The notes under the pieces were generated by a model, which made no database searches, was not told the origin of the DNA, and saw only the letters and a program-made list of their open reading frames with translations. From Mycobacterium fragae (GTDB lineage Bacteria; Actinomycetota; Actinomycetes; Mycobacteriales; Mycobacteriaceae), in NCBI RefSeq assembly GCF_002102185.1, contig NZ_LQOW01000028.1, positions 1-64,000 of the forward strand: DNA of 64,000 nt, written 5' to 3'. This document shows, piece by piece, positions 26,119-34,983 of this stretch (the stretch's first letter is position 1; every line of letters starts with the position of its first letter). A program made the translations under genes and the position numbers.

Positions 26119-26460
26119 ATGACCACGGACAAGACCGGCGCCGAAACCATCGTCAGGGCAGAAGACGGCAAGTACACCATCGGCGTCGAGGGCCAGACGG
26201 TCGGGCTCACTGCCGTCGCGGACCGGGGCAACCAGCGGGTTTTCTACCACACCGAAGTCGACGACCAGTTCGAGGGACGCGGGTTGGCGACCATCCTGGT
26301 GCGGGAAGCTCTCGAGGCCACCCGCCAGGACGGCAAACGTGTTGTCGCGGTCTGCCAGCTGGTCGCCGCGTTCCTCAAGAGGCACCCGGAGTTCAGCGAC
26401 ATCACCGACCCGGCCACGCCCGAAATCCTGCAGTGGGCGCAGACGCTCTCGTCTCATTAG
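26119..26460 (+). CDS. Small GCN5-related N-acetyltransferase (Acetyltransf_CG type)
   Basis: A short GNAT protein of the YjdJ/CG type: a strand core (QRVFYHTEVDDQFEGRGLATILVREAL) contains the acetyl-CoA-binding Q/R-x-x-G-x-G/A-like segment EGRGLA, and the conserved Cys-containing strand reads VVAVCQLVAAFLKRHPEF. The ATG at 26119 is preferred over the in-frame ATG at 26113, because GAAAGGA at 26107-26113 is the likely ribosome binding site and would overlap the first ATG. This gives 113 residues. It follows the acyl-CoA dehydrogenase by 34 bp and precedes the kinase gene by 47 bp. The substrate is unknown. Confidence 0.82.
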   Translation: MTTDKTGAETIVRAEDGKYTIGVEGQTVGLTAVADRGNQRVFYHTEVDDQFEGRGLATILVREALEATRQDGKRVVAVCQLVAAFLKRHPEFSDITDPATPEILQWAQTLSSH

Positions 26461-26507
26461 TCCCCGAGTAACGGATCCTCGCCGAGAAGTAGGTTAGGTT
26501 CGGCGGC

Positions 26508-28541
26508 GTGGTGCTGCGCGCGGGGACGGTGATCTCGGGTTACCGCATCGAAAAGGTACTGGGTTCCGGAGGCATGGGAACCGTGTATCTGGCCGCGAAC
26601 CCGGTGCTGCCGCGCCGCGACGCCCTGAAAGTCCTCAGCTCGGAGCTTTCGCAGGACCCGGCGTTTCGCGCCCGGTTTCTTCGCGAGGCCGACCTGGCCG
26701 CCACCCTGGATCACCCCAACGTCGTCACTGTTTACACCCGCGGTGAATCGGAGGAGGGCCAGCTGTGGATCGCCATGCAGTACGTGGCCGGCAGCGACGC
26801 GTCCAAGGAGCTCGACGAAGGTCGGATGACCCCCAAGAGGGCGGTGCGTATCGTCGGCGAGGTCGCCAAGGCGCTGGATTATGCGCACCGCCGCAAGCTG
26901 ATCCATCGTGATGTCAAACCGGCGAACTTCCTGCTGTCCCCCGATGACGAGCGAATTTTCCTGGCGGACTTCGGGATTGCGCGCGCCCTCGACGACAGCG
27001 TCGGTCTGACCGCGACAGGAACGGTGATGACGACCGTTGCGTACGCCGCACCGGAGACGTTGGGCAGCGGACACGTCGATGGACGCGCGGACATCTACGC
27101 GCTGGCCTGTTCGCTGTACCGGATGCTGACCGGGTATCCGGTGTTCGCGTCGGCGGGCGGCATGGCCGCTTTGATGGCGGCTCATTTGACGCAACCGCCC
27201 CCGCGGGTGACCGATCGCGCCAAGCACCTGCCCCCAGCCATCGACGCGGTGGTGGCCAGGGCGATGGCGAAAAATCCCGATGACCGTTACCAGAGTGCCC
27301 GCGACTTCGCCGAAGCCGCCGCCGCGGCACTCGAGGAGAGTGTCACCGTCCCGGTGAGCCAAGCTCCTGCCCCACCACCGGCGCCGCCGGCACCACCTCG
27401 GTGGGCACCGCCACCGCAGACACCGCCGCCCAGCCGTCAGAGCCCCGCCTATCCGGGCGGCCAGTTCGGCGGACCGCCTCCGATTCCAAGTGAGCGCTCG
27501 CCCGAGCAGCCCCGTCCCATGGGCCCCCCGCAGCATTTCCCTCCAACACAGAAACCCGACGCTAAGCGCAGCGCCGGGCCCCCGCAGCGCGGTCGACGGC
27601 GTGGGTGGATCGCGGCGGCCATCGCCGGGGTTGTGCTCATCGCCGCCGGATCCATCGCGGCGGTCATGTGGGGTGGCGGCTCCAGCCCGGGCTATCAGCC
27701 TCAGTCGTTCAGTCATGTGCATGGAACCACTCAGATCAACGCGGAGCCGCATGTGGTGGCCGCGGTCGGACCCGGTGACGGCGACGCGGTGCTGTCGCTG
27801 GGCGTGCAGCCGGTTGTGATGACCGCGCCGGGCGGCAAGCTGGCCAGCTGGGAGCAGCAACTTGTCACCGGCGGGGTCAAGGTGGTCCCCGCTGTGGACA
27901 GCGCCGCGATTGAGGCGGCGAAACCTGACGTCATCATCGACACCGGCACCATCAACGACGCCGCCTACAACGCCTTGGCGGCGATCGCCCCCACCATCAC
28001 CCGCCCATCCGACAGCACCGGATCGGCATGGACTTGGCAGAACCAGCTGACCTGGATAGGGCGCATCATCGGCCGCGAGGACAAAGCAAAACAGCTCATC
28101 GACACCGCCGGTAGCCAGCAAGATGATCTGCGCAACCAGCATCCGGCGTTCAACGGCAAGACGATCGCGGTGGTCAACGTGAGCGACAACGGTGTCACCG
28201 CCACGCTGCTCGGCGCGCCGGTCACCGGCTACCTCGAGGGTCTGGGCTTTCGCTACAGCGACAAACTGAAGAGCACCGACGCCGACGCCGGGGGCGTGCG
28301 GCCCATGCCGGACAACGATCTGTATTCGCTCAACACCGACGTGATGGTCGCGGTGCGCACGGACAAGGCCGCCGGCGGCGGTGGATACAACGGGTTACCT
28401 CAACCACTCACCTTGTATCGGGGCGCGATGGTCATCGTCGACGACCCGAATCTCATTGCAGCGCTGAACACCAGCAGCTACCCGGCGACCGAATACCTCA
28501 ACTCGAATTTCGTCACCGCCCTCGCCGCGCAGGTCCACTGA
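26508..28541 (+). CDS. Membrane Ser/Thr protein kinase fused to an extracellular FecB-like siderophore-binding domain
   Basis: Predicted receptor kinase of 677 residues from a GTG start. The Hanks-type kinase domain (about 12-275) has a glycine loop GSGGMGTVY, Lys41, catalytic HRDVKPAN (Asp135) and DFG (Asp154). A Pro-rich juxtamembrane linker (about 285-360) precedes one TM helix at about 366-388. The outer domain (about 400-677) resembles periplasmic iron-siderophore binding proteins (Peripla_BP_2/TroA type): [74 protein letters not shown] and YLEGLGFRY. No TonB or ABC transporter gene is adjacent. Ligand sensing coupled to phosphorylation is inferred; binding of a ferric siderophore or another chelate is only one option. 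Confidence 0.88.
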   Translation: MVLRAGTVISGYRIEKVLGSGGMGTVYLAANPVLPRRDALKVLSSELSQDPAFRARFLREADLAATLDHPNVVTVYTRGESEEGQLWIAMQYVAGSDASKELDEGRMTPKRAVRIVGEVAKALDYAHRRKLIHRDVKPANFLLSPDDERIFLADFGIARALDDSVGLTATGTVMTTVAYAAPETLGSGHVDGRADIYALACSLYRMLTGYPVFASAGGMAALMAAHLTQPPPRVTDRAKHLPPAIDAVVARAMAKNPDDRYQSARDFAEAAAAALEESVTVPVSQAPAPPPAPPAPPRWAPPPQTPPPSRQSPAYPGGQFGGPPPIPSERSPEQPRPMGPPQHFPPTQKPDAKRSAGPPQRGRRRGWIAAAIAGVVLIAAGSIAAVMWGGGSSPGYQPQSFSHVHGTTQINAEPHVVAAVGPGDGDAVLSLGVQPVVMTAPGGKLASWEQQLVTGGVKVVPAVDSAAIEAAKPDVIIDTGTINDAAYNALAAIAPTITRPSDSTGSAWTWQNQLTWIGRIIGREDKAKQLIDTAGSQQDDLRNQHPAFNGKTIAVVNVSDNGVTATLLGAPVTGYLEGLGFRYSDKLKSTDADAGGVRPMPDNDLYSLNTDVMVAVRTDKAAGGGGYNGLPQPLTLYRGAMVIVDDPNLIAALNTSSYPATEYLNSNFVTALAAQVH

Positions 28542-28587
28542 AAAACCCCGACGTGGCGGCCTGCTGGGTCCGACTATCGTTTTTCGC

Positions 28588-29838
28588 ATGGGTAAGCACC
28601 GCATTCGGGTCCTACGTGCGGGACTTGCCACGGTTTTTGCGACGGCGTTGCTCGGTTGCACCTCGACCGTGAACGGTGTCGCGGTCATGGCGACGCAGCC
28701 CGCGGACGCCGATGGTGTCGTGGTGGCGCTGCTGGACACCGGCAAGTATCCGACGACGGCCAGCCACCCGGTCGGCACTGCCGGTAGCGAGTCGTCAGGC
28801 GCTCTGTTGGAAGCCCAGCGGATGGCCGAGTATGTGGTCGGCCCCTGGGAGGTCAACGCGAAGCTACGCGAGTCAAACTTTGCCTCTACCCAGGCGGCCC
28901 CAGACGTCGACTTGCTGAAGATCGCGCTCGAAGAGCTTCTGCCGGGGCCGGTTCTCGACATCGCGGCGGCGCACGGGATCATCACCACGTTTGCCACCTC
29001 CCGTTATTCGCACGGCTCCCAGTCGGCTCTGACGAATGTCGTGATGCGGTTCCCCGACCCGGGTGCCGCGGCGGCGGCCAGCGCCGAGATGGCAGCCAAA
29101 AATGCTCAAATCGAGGACCCGCCGCGATCTCCGATTGCCATCGAGAACTACCCCGAGGCGGCCGCATCGGCTCATGACGCGCTCGGTGAAAAAACCGTCG
29201 TCGATAGTTTCACCGCCTGGGGCCCATACGTCCTGTATCAGGACGCGCAGTCCAGAAAGTCAAGCGCGCCCGACTTGGCTCCCGAAGCCGCGCTGCTGGT
29301 CGAGTTCGTCCTCGGCCATCAAGAAAAACTCCTCGACCAGTTCGCAGCCACCGATCCGGCGAAGCTGGCCAATCTTCCGCTCGACCCGACGGGAAAGCTG
29401 TTGGCCCGCACCTTGCCGACGTCGGACCTCGATGCTGCCTTCGTCGCCGGTGTGTGGCAGCCGCGCGCGTGGTTGCACTTTGAAGACGACCCGATCGCGG
29501 CAGCGGCCTGGTATGCCGCAGCCGGTGTCGAGGCGGTGGCGAAGGGTTTGACGACGGTGTATCAAACCCATAACCCCGGTGGCGCCGCCCGCCTCGCGCA
29601 GCAACTCGCGTCAAACCCCGGTCCCGGGGTCAAGCCCACTACCGGGGTGCCCGGCCTGCCCACGGCTAAATGCTTTAGCCGGCAACACGTGGCGGCCGCG
29701 CCGACCACTCGGGAAATGGGGGCCCGCTTCAAATGCGTCGCGCACGCGGATCGCTACACCTTTATCGCCTACTCCGACAAGGAGAAAGACGTCAAACAGC
29801 AGACCGCCGCCCAATACCGGATTCTCGCGGGCAAATAG
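28588..29838 (+). CDS. DUF7373-type lipoprotein, copy 1
   Basis: Secreted lipoprotein of 416 residues. The signal peptide ends in a lipobox LLGC (about residues 20-23), followed by TSTVNG. The mature part begins with a conserved mycobacterial DUF7373-type block (DADGVVVALLDTGKYPTTASHPVGTA) and ends with a domain having paired cysteines (LPTAKCFSR ... RFKCVAHADRYTF) and the tail DVKQQTAAQYRILAGK. It is closely similar along its length to the next gene and separated from it by 14 bp, so a tandem duplication is evident. It follows the kinase-FecB gene by 46 bp. The function is unknown. Confidence 0.82.
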   Translation: MGKHRIRVLRAGLATVFATALLGCTSTVNGVAVMATQPADADGVVVALLDTGKYPTTASHPVGTAGSESSGALLEAQRMAEYVVGPWEVNAKLRESNFASTQAAPDVDLLKIALEELLPGPVLDIAAAHGIITTFATSRYSHGSQSALTNVVMRFPDPGAAAAASAEMAAKNAQIEDPPRSPIAIENYPEAAASAHDALGEKTVVDSFTAWGPYVLYQDAQSRKSSAPDLAPEAALLVEFVLGHQEKLLDQFAATDPAKLANLPLDPTGKLLARTLPTSDLDAAFVAGVWQPRAWLHFEDDPIAAAAWYAAAGVEAVAKGLTTVYQTHNPGGAARLAQQLASNPGPGVKPTTGVPGLPTAKCFSRQHVAAAPTTREMGARFKCVAHADRYTFIAYSDKEKDVKQQTAAQYRILAGK

Positions 29839-29852
29839 GAGAGCACACAACA

Positions 29853-31103
29853 ATGCGCAAACTGTTGGGCCGGACGCTCGGCACGGCGCAAGCTGCGGTG
29901 TCTGCGCTCATGGTGCTGGGCTGCACCGCCACGGTGGCCGGCGCGCCAGTGAAGGCGCCCGATCGCGCCGATGCCGACGGTGCCGTCGTCGCGTTGCTTG
30001 ACACCGGTACCTATCCGACCGCGGCAGGTCCCCCGTTTGGCACCGCGGGCCGGGTGAACGGCGCCCTGATGGAGGCTCACCGGATCGGCGTAGACGTGGC
30101 CGGCCCATGGCAAGCCGATCCGGCATTTCACCAGCGTGGACCGGTGGTCGACACGACCATTACCGGGCCGTTCCCCGAGGCGCGGCTGCTGGCGCAGAAC
30201 CGTGTGCTGCCGGACCCCATCGCCGACATAGCCGCGGCGCACGGTTTCATCGCCGGCTTTTCCAGCATGCGCACTGCGGGACCGACAAAGGCTTTGCTCA
30301 ATGTGGTGCTGCGGTTTCCCGACGTCGATTCTGCCGGGGCAGCGGCGCGCGAGATGTCGGACAAATATCCAGATGTCAACCCGCGGCGGGTGCCGCTTGA
30401 CGGCCACCCCGAGGCAATTACAACGCTCGACGATATTGCAGGCGGCGACGTCATCGCATCGAGCTTCACCCCGCGCGGCGCATTCGTGCTATTCCAAGCG
30501 GTACACATCTCCGACCGCACCGAGACGGCTGCAGCCCCTCGACTCATCGGATTGGCGCTGGACAAGCAGGAGCCGTTGATCGACCGGTTTAAACCGACCG
30601 ACCCCGCGAAGCTTGCCGACCTCCCGAAGGACTTCACCGGGCACCTGTTGGCCCGCACGCTATGGGCACCGGACAACAGCGGACCCTTCATCGTCGGGGT
30701 TTGGGAGCCCACCGCTTGGCTGCACTTCGAAGACGACCCGATCAAGGCGGCGGGCCTCTTCAGGTCCGCAGGCGTCGATGCAGTGGCGCAACGGATGACC
30801 ACCGTCTATCAAGCACGCGACACGACCGGGGCCGCACAAGTGGTCGAACAACTCGCTGCCGACATGCGCGCATCGGACGGCGTTCATCCCATCACGGGGA
30901 TCACGGGTCTACCGCGAGCTCAATGCTTCGCCCGAAAAAAGACGCTCAGCGAGCCAAACCCGCCGCCCTCCTGGCAGCGGGTGGTGTGGCCGTTCAAGTG
31001 CGTAGCACGAGCGGATCGGTATGCCTTCACCGCGTTCTCCGCCGACGAGAAAGACGTCAAGCAGCAGATGGCCGCGCAGTACCGCATCCTGGCCGGCAAG
31101 TAG
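29853..31103 (+). CDS. DUF7373-type lipoprotein, copy 2
   Basis: A 416-residue lipoprotein, the same length as its upstream paralogue. The ATG at 29853 follows a TAGGAG ribosome binding site and yields a signal peptide with lipobox VLGC. Shared blocks with copy 1 include DADGAVVALLDTGTYPT, the central PDPIADIAAAHG, the W-L-H-F-E-D-D-P-I segment, the two-cysteine C-terminal region (RAQCFARKK ... PFKCVARADRYAF) and an almost identical C terminus DEKDVKQQMAAQYRILAGK. It is the last protein gene of the plus-strand run before tRNA-Leu. The function is unknown; a surface role is inferred from lipidation. Confidence 0.82.
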   Translation: MRKLLGRTLGTAQAAVSALMVLGCTATVAGAPVKAPDRADADGAVVALLDTGTYPTAAGPPFGTAGRVNGALMEAHRIGVDVAGPWQADPAFHQRGPVVDTTITGPFPEARLLAQNRVLPDPIADIAAAHGFIAGFSSMRTAGPTKALLNVVLRFPDVDSAGAAAREMSDKYPDVNPRRVPLDGHPEAITTLDDIAGGDVIASSFTPRGAFVLFQAVHISDRTETAAAPRLIGLALDKQEPLIDRFKPTDPAKLADLPKDFTGHLLARTLWAPDNSGPFIVGVWEPTAWLHFEDDPIKAAGLFRSAGVDAVAQRMTTVYQARDTTGAAQVVEQLAADMRASDGVHPITGITGLPRAQCFARKKTLSEPNPPPSWQRVVWPFKCVARADRYAFTAFSADEKDVKQQMAAQYRILAGK

Positions 31104-31116
31104 TACTTCGAAAATT

Positions 31117-31202
31117 TGGTGGGCGAAGGGGGACTTGAACCCCCACGTCCCGAAGGACACTGGCACCTGAAGCCAGCGCGTCTGCCATTCCGCCACTCGC
31201 CC
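31117..31202 (-). tRNA. leuT: tRNA-Leu(CAG)
   Basis: Read on the minus strand, the sequence folds as a class II tRNA: acceptor GGGCGAG pairs with the 3' strand ending TTCGCCC; the anticodon stem CTGGC/GCCAG encloses loop TTCAGGT with anticodon CAG; a long variable arm GTCCTTCGGGAC follows; the T arm is GGGGGTTCAAGTCCCCC. The discriminator A is followed by an encoded CCA at 31117-31119. The position beside fhaA is that of leuT in M. tuberculosis. Confidence 0.96.
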
Positions 31203-31448
31203 TAGACAACCGGTGGAGACTACCACTGTAATAGCCGCCGTCCCCAACGGGCGCCGATGCCCCGGCAGCGGTCCCGGTCGTCCAGCCCGCTGGGTCGACC
31301 TGCACCGATGTGATTCTCAGAGTTCTGCAGGTGCCACAGCGCTGTGCTGGACCGATACCATGTTTGAGTAGGACACGCTTGGTGCGACACGCCGGTGGAC
31401 CGTCCGCCGTGCCGGGATACGGAAAGACGAGTGAGGCGAGCGCTGGAC

Positions 31449-32939
31449 ATGAACAGCCAGAAGGGGCTAGTTCAACGCATCGAGCGCAAACTTGAGGCCA
31501 CCGTCCAGGACGCTTTTGCGCGGGTGTTCGGGGGATCGATCGTTCCGCAAGAAGTGGAAGCCATGCTGCGCCGGGAGGCGGCCGACGGTGTCCGGTCCCT
31601 TCAGGGCGATCGGCTTTTGGCTCCCAACGAATACATCATTACCCTCGGTATGCACGACTATCAGAATGTGGGCGCCGATTCAGATCTGACGTCGGACGCC
31701 TTTGCTAAACACTTAGCCGGATACATCGGCGAACAGGGGTGGCAAACGTATGGTGATGTGGTTGTGCGGTTCGAGCAGTCATCGAACCTGCATACCGGCC
31801 AGTTCCGCACCCGCGGTGCTGTCAACCCCGATATCGAGCCCCGCCCGACCGCTATCGACGTCGCCCCGCCAGAATCAGAATATGCGTTTAGCGCAGAACC
31901 AGGAGTACCACCGATGACTGAGAATTCGAGCTATCGCGGCGGCCAGGGGCAGGGGCGGCCCGGCGACGATTACTACGACGAGCGCTACGGGCGTCAGCAA
32001 GACGATCCACGCGGTGGCCAGGAGCCGCGGGGACCATACCCGCCGGAACCAGGTGGCTATCCCGACCAACGGGGTTACCCGGAACAAGGCGGCTACCCCG
32101 ACCAAGGCGGCTACCCCGACCAACGGGGGGGCTACCCCGACCAACGGGGCTACCCGGAACAAGGCGGCTACCCCGACCAAGGCGGCTACCCCGACCAGCG
32201 GGGGGGCTACCCCGACCAACGGGGGGGCTACCCCGAGCAGGGCGGCTACCCGCCCTACGAACAGCGGCCGGGCGGCGGATACGGCGGCGGATCAGGTTAC
32301 GACGCGGGTTATCGCCAGGGCGGTGGCTATGGTCAACCGGGCCAGGGCTACGGCGAATACGACTACGGCCGGGGGCCGGCTCGCCCCGACGAGGGAGGCT
32401 ACGGCGCACCCGAGCAGCGCGCGCCCTACCCCGACCAGGGCGGCGGCTACGAGCAGGGCTACCAGGGCGGCGGATACGGCCGACAGGACTACGGTCAAGG
32501 CTCCGATTACACCCGCTACGGCGACTCGCCCGCTGCGACGTACGCGGCTCCCGGCGGGTACGCCGAGCCGGCGGCGCCCGATTACGACTACGGCCAGTCG
32601 GCGGCGCCCGGCGGGTATGGCGACTACGGGCAGAGCGGTTACGGGGCCTCCGGTGCAACCGTCACCTTGCAACTCGACGACGGCAGCGGGCGCACCTACC
32701 AGTTGCGCGAAGGCACCAACATCGTCGGGCGAGGACAGGATGCTCAGTTCCGGTTGCCGGACACCGGCGTGTCGCGTCGCCACCTTGAAATCCGTTGGGA
32801 TGGACAAGTCGCGCTACTCTCCGACCTCAACTCCACCAATGGCACCACCGTCAACAACGCCCCTGTGCAGGAGTGGCAGTTGGCCGACGGCGATGTCATC
32901 CGGCTGGGGCACTCGGAGATCATCGTCCACATCCGCTGA
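31449..32939 (+). CDS. fhaA: FHA-domain protein FhaA with N-terminal DUF3662 domain
   Basis: Cytosolic phosphothreonine-binding adaptor of the PknA/PknB cell-growth pathway; it binds the pseudokinase domain of the lipid II flippase MviN. The ATG at 31449 (MNSQKGLVQRIERKLEATV) is the conserved start and gives 496 residues. The N-terminal DUF3662 domain covers about 1-150. A long low-complexity linker rich in Gly, Tyr, Pro and Gln (about 155-395) contains tandem GGYPDQ/GYPEQ repeats. The C-terminal FHA domain (about 400-496) has the signature GRGQDAQF, PDTGVSRRHLEI and LNSTNGTTVN. First gene of the fhaA-fhaB-pstP-rodA-pbpA-pknA-pknB cluster. Confidence 0.95.
   Translation: MNSQKGLVQRIERKLEATVQDAFARVFGGSIVPQEVEAMLRREAADGVRSLQGDRLLAPNEYIITLGMHDYQNVGADSDLTSDAFAKHLAGYIGEQGWQTYGDVVVRFEQSSNLHTGQFRTRGAVNPDIEPRPTAIDVAPPESEYAFSAEPGVPPMTENSSYRGGQGQGRPGDDYYDERYGRQQDDPRGGQEPRGPYPPEPGGYPDQRGYPEQGGYPDQGGYPDQRGGYPDQRGYPEQGGYPDQGGYPDQRGGYPDQRGGYPEQGGYPPYEQRPGGGYGGGSGYDAGYRQGGGYGQPGQGYGEYDYGRGPARPDEGGYGAPEQRAPYPDQGGGYEQGYQGGGYGRQDYGQGSDYTRYGDSPAATYAAPGGYAEPAAPDYDYGQSAAPGGYGDYGQSGYGASGATVTLQLDDGSGRTYQLREGTNIVGRGQDAQFRLPDTGVSRRHLEIRWDGQVALLSDLNSTNGTTVNNAPVQEWQLADGDVIRLGHSEIIVHIR
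32067..32260 (+). repeat. 75-bp in-frame tandem repeat inside fhaA
   Basis: Two full 75-bp copies (32067-32141 and 32142-32216) and a third partial copy from 32217 are nearly identical; the first two differ at about two positions. Each encodes 25 residues made of QRGYPEQ, GGYPDQ, GGYPDQ and RGGYPD units, so the repeat has a short 18-21-bp subunit nested in the 75-bp unit. The reading frame is preserved, so copy-number change would lengthen or shorten the FhaA linker without frameshift. Confidence 0.85.
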
Positions 32940-33073
32940 GCGCGGTCGGCGAAGCTATCCAGCTTCACACCGTGGTGGCCGCCGTCCAAGTATCGTGACG
33001 TTGCCGATGTGCTCGGTATCACCGGCGCGACGGGTACGGACGCCAGCACGGACCAAGACGGAGGGGCCGCCAG

Positions 33074-33541
33074 ATGCAGGGACTGGTTCTGCAGCTGACG
33101 CGCGCCGGTTTCTTGATGCTGCTATGGCTGTTCATCTGGTCGGTGCTGAGAATCCTGCGGACCGACATCTATGCCCCGACCGGCGCGGTCATGGTGCGGC
33201 GGGGTTTGCCGTTGCGCGGCACCCTACTGCCGTCGCGGCAGCGGCGAGACGCCGCACGCTATCTGGTGGTGACGGAGGGCGCTCTAAGCGGTGCCCGCAT
33301 CACCTTGAGCGGCCAGCCGGTGCTGATCGGACGCGCCGATGACTCCACGCTGGTGCTCACCGACGATTACGCCTCGACACGGCACGCGCGGCTTTCCCAG
33401 CGAGGCTCGGAATGGTATGTCGAAGATCTAGGATCGACCAACGGCACATACCTTGACAGGGCAAAGGTGACGACGGCGGTACGAGTTCCCATTGGCACGC
33501 CGGTTCGTATCGGCAAAACGGTAATCGAGTTGCGGCCGTGA
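33074..33541 (+). CDS. fhaB: FHA-domain membrane protein FhaB (FipA)
   Basis: A 155-residue protein, the same length as Rv0019c. An N-terminal hydrophobic helix (about 8-25, LTRAGFLMLLWLFIWSVL) anchors it in the membrane. The C-terminal FHA domain has LIGRADDSTLVLTDDYASTRHARL and LGSTNGTYLDRAKV, the phosphothreonine-binding signatures. The protein links FtsZ and FtsQ in M. tuberculosis and is a PknA/PknB pathway adaptor. The stop overlaps the GTG start of pstP (GTGA). The 134-bp gap to fhaA holds no other gene. Confidence 0.95.
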   Translation: MQGLVLQLTRAGFLMLLWLFIWSVLRILRTDIYAPTGAVMVRRGLPLRGTLLPSRQRRDAARYLVVTEGALSGARITLSGQPVLIGRADDSTLVLTDDYASTRHARLSQRGSEWYVEDLGSTNGTYLDRAKVTTAVRVPIGTPVRIGKTVIELRP

Positions 33542-34983
33542 CCCTGGTCTTGCGCTATGCAGCCCGCAGCGATGTCGGCCTGGTCCGGTCCAACAACGAA
33601 GATTCGGTGTATGCCGGCGCGCGGCTGTTGGCCCTGGCCGACGGGATGGGCGGCCACGCCGCCGGCGAGGTCGCTTCCCAGTTGGTGATCGCCGCGTTGG
33701 CCCATCTCGACGACGATGAGCCGGGGGGCGACCTGCTCGCCAAGCTGGACGCCGCGGTGCGAGCCGGCAATTCGGCCATAGCCGCACAGGTCGAGATGGA
33801 ACCCGACCTCGAGGGAATGGGCACCACGCTTACGGCAATCCTGTTCGCAGGCAACCGACTTGGGTTGGTACACATCGGCGACTCCCGCGGCTACCTGCTG
33901 CGCGACGGTGAGCTGACCCAGATCACCAAGGACGACACATTTGTCCAGACGTTGGTCGACGAAGGGCGGATCACCCGGGAAGAGGCGCACAGCCATCCGC
34001 AGCGATCGTTGATCATGCGAGCGCTGACCGGCCATGAGGTCGAGCCCACGTTGAGCATGCGGGAAGTGCGCTCCGGAGACCGCTACCTGCTTTGCTCGGA
34101 CGGGCTCTCCGACCCGGTCAGCGACGAGACCATCCTCGAGGCGCTGAAAATTCCCGACGTCACCGACAGTGCTGACCGCCTCATCGAACTGGCGCTGCGC
34201 GGCGGCGGCCCCGACAACGTGACCGTTGTAGTGGCCGACGTCGTCGACGAGAACTACGGGCCGACCCAGCCGATCATCGCCGGCGCGGTATCCGGCGACG
34301 ACGATCAACTGACCGCACCCAACACCGCCGCTGGCCGCGCATCGGCCATCAGCCCGCGGAAAAGTGTCGTCAAACGTGTTCTGCCGCAAGCGGATAGCTT
34401 CACCCGGCCACGGCGCTCCCGGCGACGCATAATAATCGGCCTGGCGCTGCTCGCATTGCTGGCGCTCGCCGGGCTGGCCATCGGCCGCACGATCGTCCGC
34501 AACTACTACTACGTAGCCGACAACAACGGCGTGGTAACCATCATGCAGGGCATCCAGGCATCGATCCTGGGTATGCACCTGCACCAGCCCTACTCCCAGG
34601 GCTGCATCAACAACCGCAACGAATTATCGGTGATCCGCTACGGCCAGCCGGGCGGTACCCACAACTGTCAGCCGATGAAGCTGTCGGACCTGGCCGAGTC
34701 GGCCCGCGCACAGGTGGCCGCGGGCCTGCCGGTGGGCACACTCGAGCAGGCCAACGCCCAGCTGCGCAGATTGGCAACCGAATCGCTGCTGCCGGTGTGC
34801 CCATCCGCTCACGCGAAATCGCCAGCGCCCAAACCACATCCCCCGCCGACCACAAGCCGCAAACCAGAACCGCCCCTTCCTGGAGTGCCCCCACCGCGAG
34901 CACCGACGAAATCCGCACCCACCCACACCTCAATCCCCCCATCGTCACCCCAGCCGGGCGTCGAATGCCGAGCGGCGGCATGA
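33538..34983 (+). CDS. pstP: PP2C-family Ser/Thr phosphatase PstP
   Basis: The sole PP2C Ser/Thr phosphatase known in mycobacteria; it reverses PknA/PknB signalling. It has 481 residues from a GTG start. The cytosolic catalytic domain (about 1-240) has metal-binding motifs: SDVGLVRSNNEDS, LADGMGGHAAGEVA, HIGDSRGYLLRDG, LLCSDGLSDPV and GGGPDNVTVVV. A juxtamembrane linker precedes one TM (about 300-320). The outer domain contains QPYSQGCINN and has conserved cysteines, and the tail is Pro-rich. The catalytic residues all look intact. The stop overlaps the rodA ATG as ATGA. Confidence 0.96.
   Translation: MTLVLRYAARSDVGLVRSNNEDSVYAGARLLALADGMGGHAAGEVASQLVIAALAHLDDDEPGGDLLAKLDAAVRAGNSAIAAQVEMEPDLEGMGTTLTAILFAGNRLGLVHIGDSRGYLLRDGELTQITKDDTFVQTLVDEGRITREEAHSHPQRSLIMRALTGHEVEPTLSMREVRSGDRYLLCSDGLSDPVSDETILEALKIPDVTDSADRLIELALRGGGPDNVTVVVADVVDENYGPTQPIIAGAVSGDDDQLTAPNTAAGRASAISPRKSVVKRVLPQADSFTRPRRSRRRIIIGLALLALLALAGLAIGRTIVRNYYYVADNNGVVTIMQGIQASILGMHLHQPYSQGCINNRNELSVIRYGQPGGTHNCQPMKLSDLAESARAQVAAGLPVGTLEQANAQLRRLATESLLPVCPSAHAKSPAPKPHPPPTTSRKPEPPLPGVPPPRAPTKSAPTHTSIPPSSPQPGVECRAAA

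Noticed and set aside
26457..28142. Minus-strand ORF of 561 codons opposite the kinase gene.
   Set aside because: Shadow of a high-GC coding region; the plus-strand kinase motifs are unmistakable.
31395..31448. GTG at 31395 as the start of fhaA.
   Set aside because: The conserved FhaA start MNSQKGLVQRIERKLEATV begins at 31449; the upstream 18 codons are not family-like.
32067..32260. CRISPR-like repeat array.
   Set aside because: Repeats are contiguous, in frame and coding within fhaA; there are no unique spacers and no cas genes.
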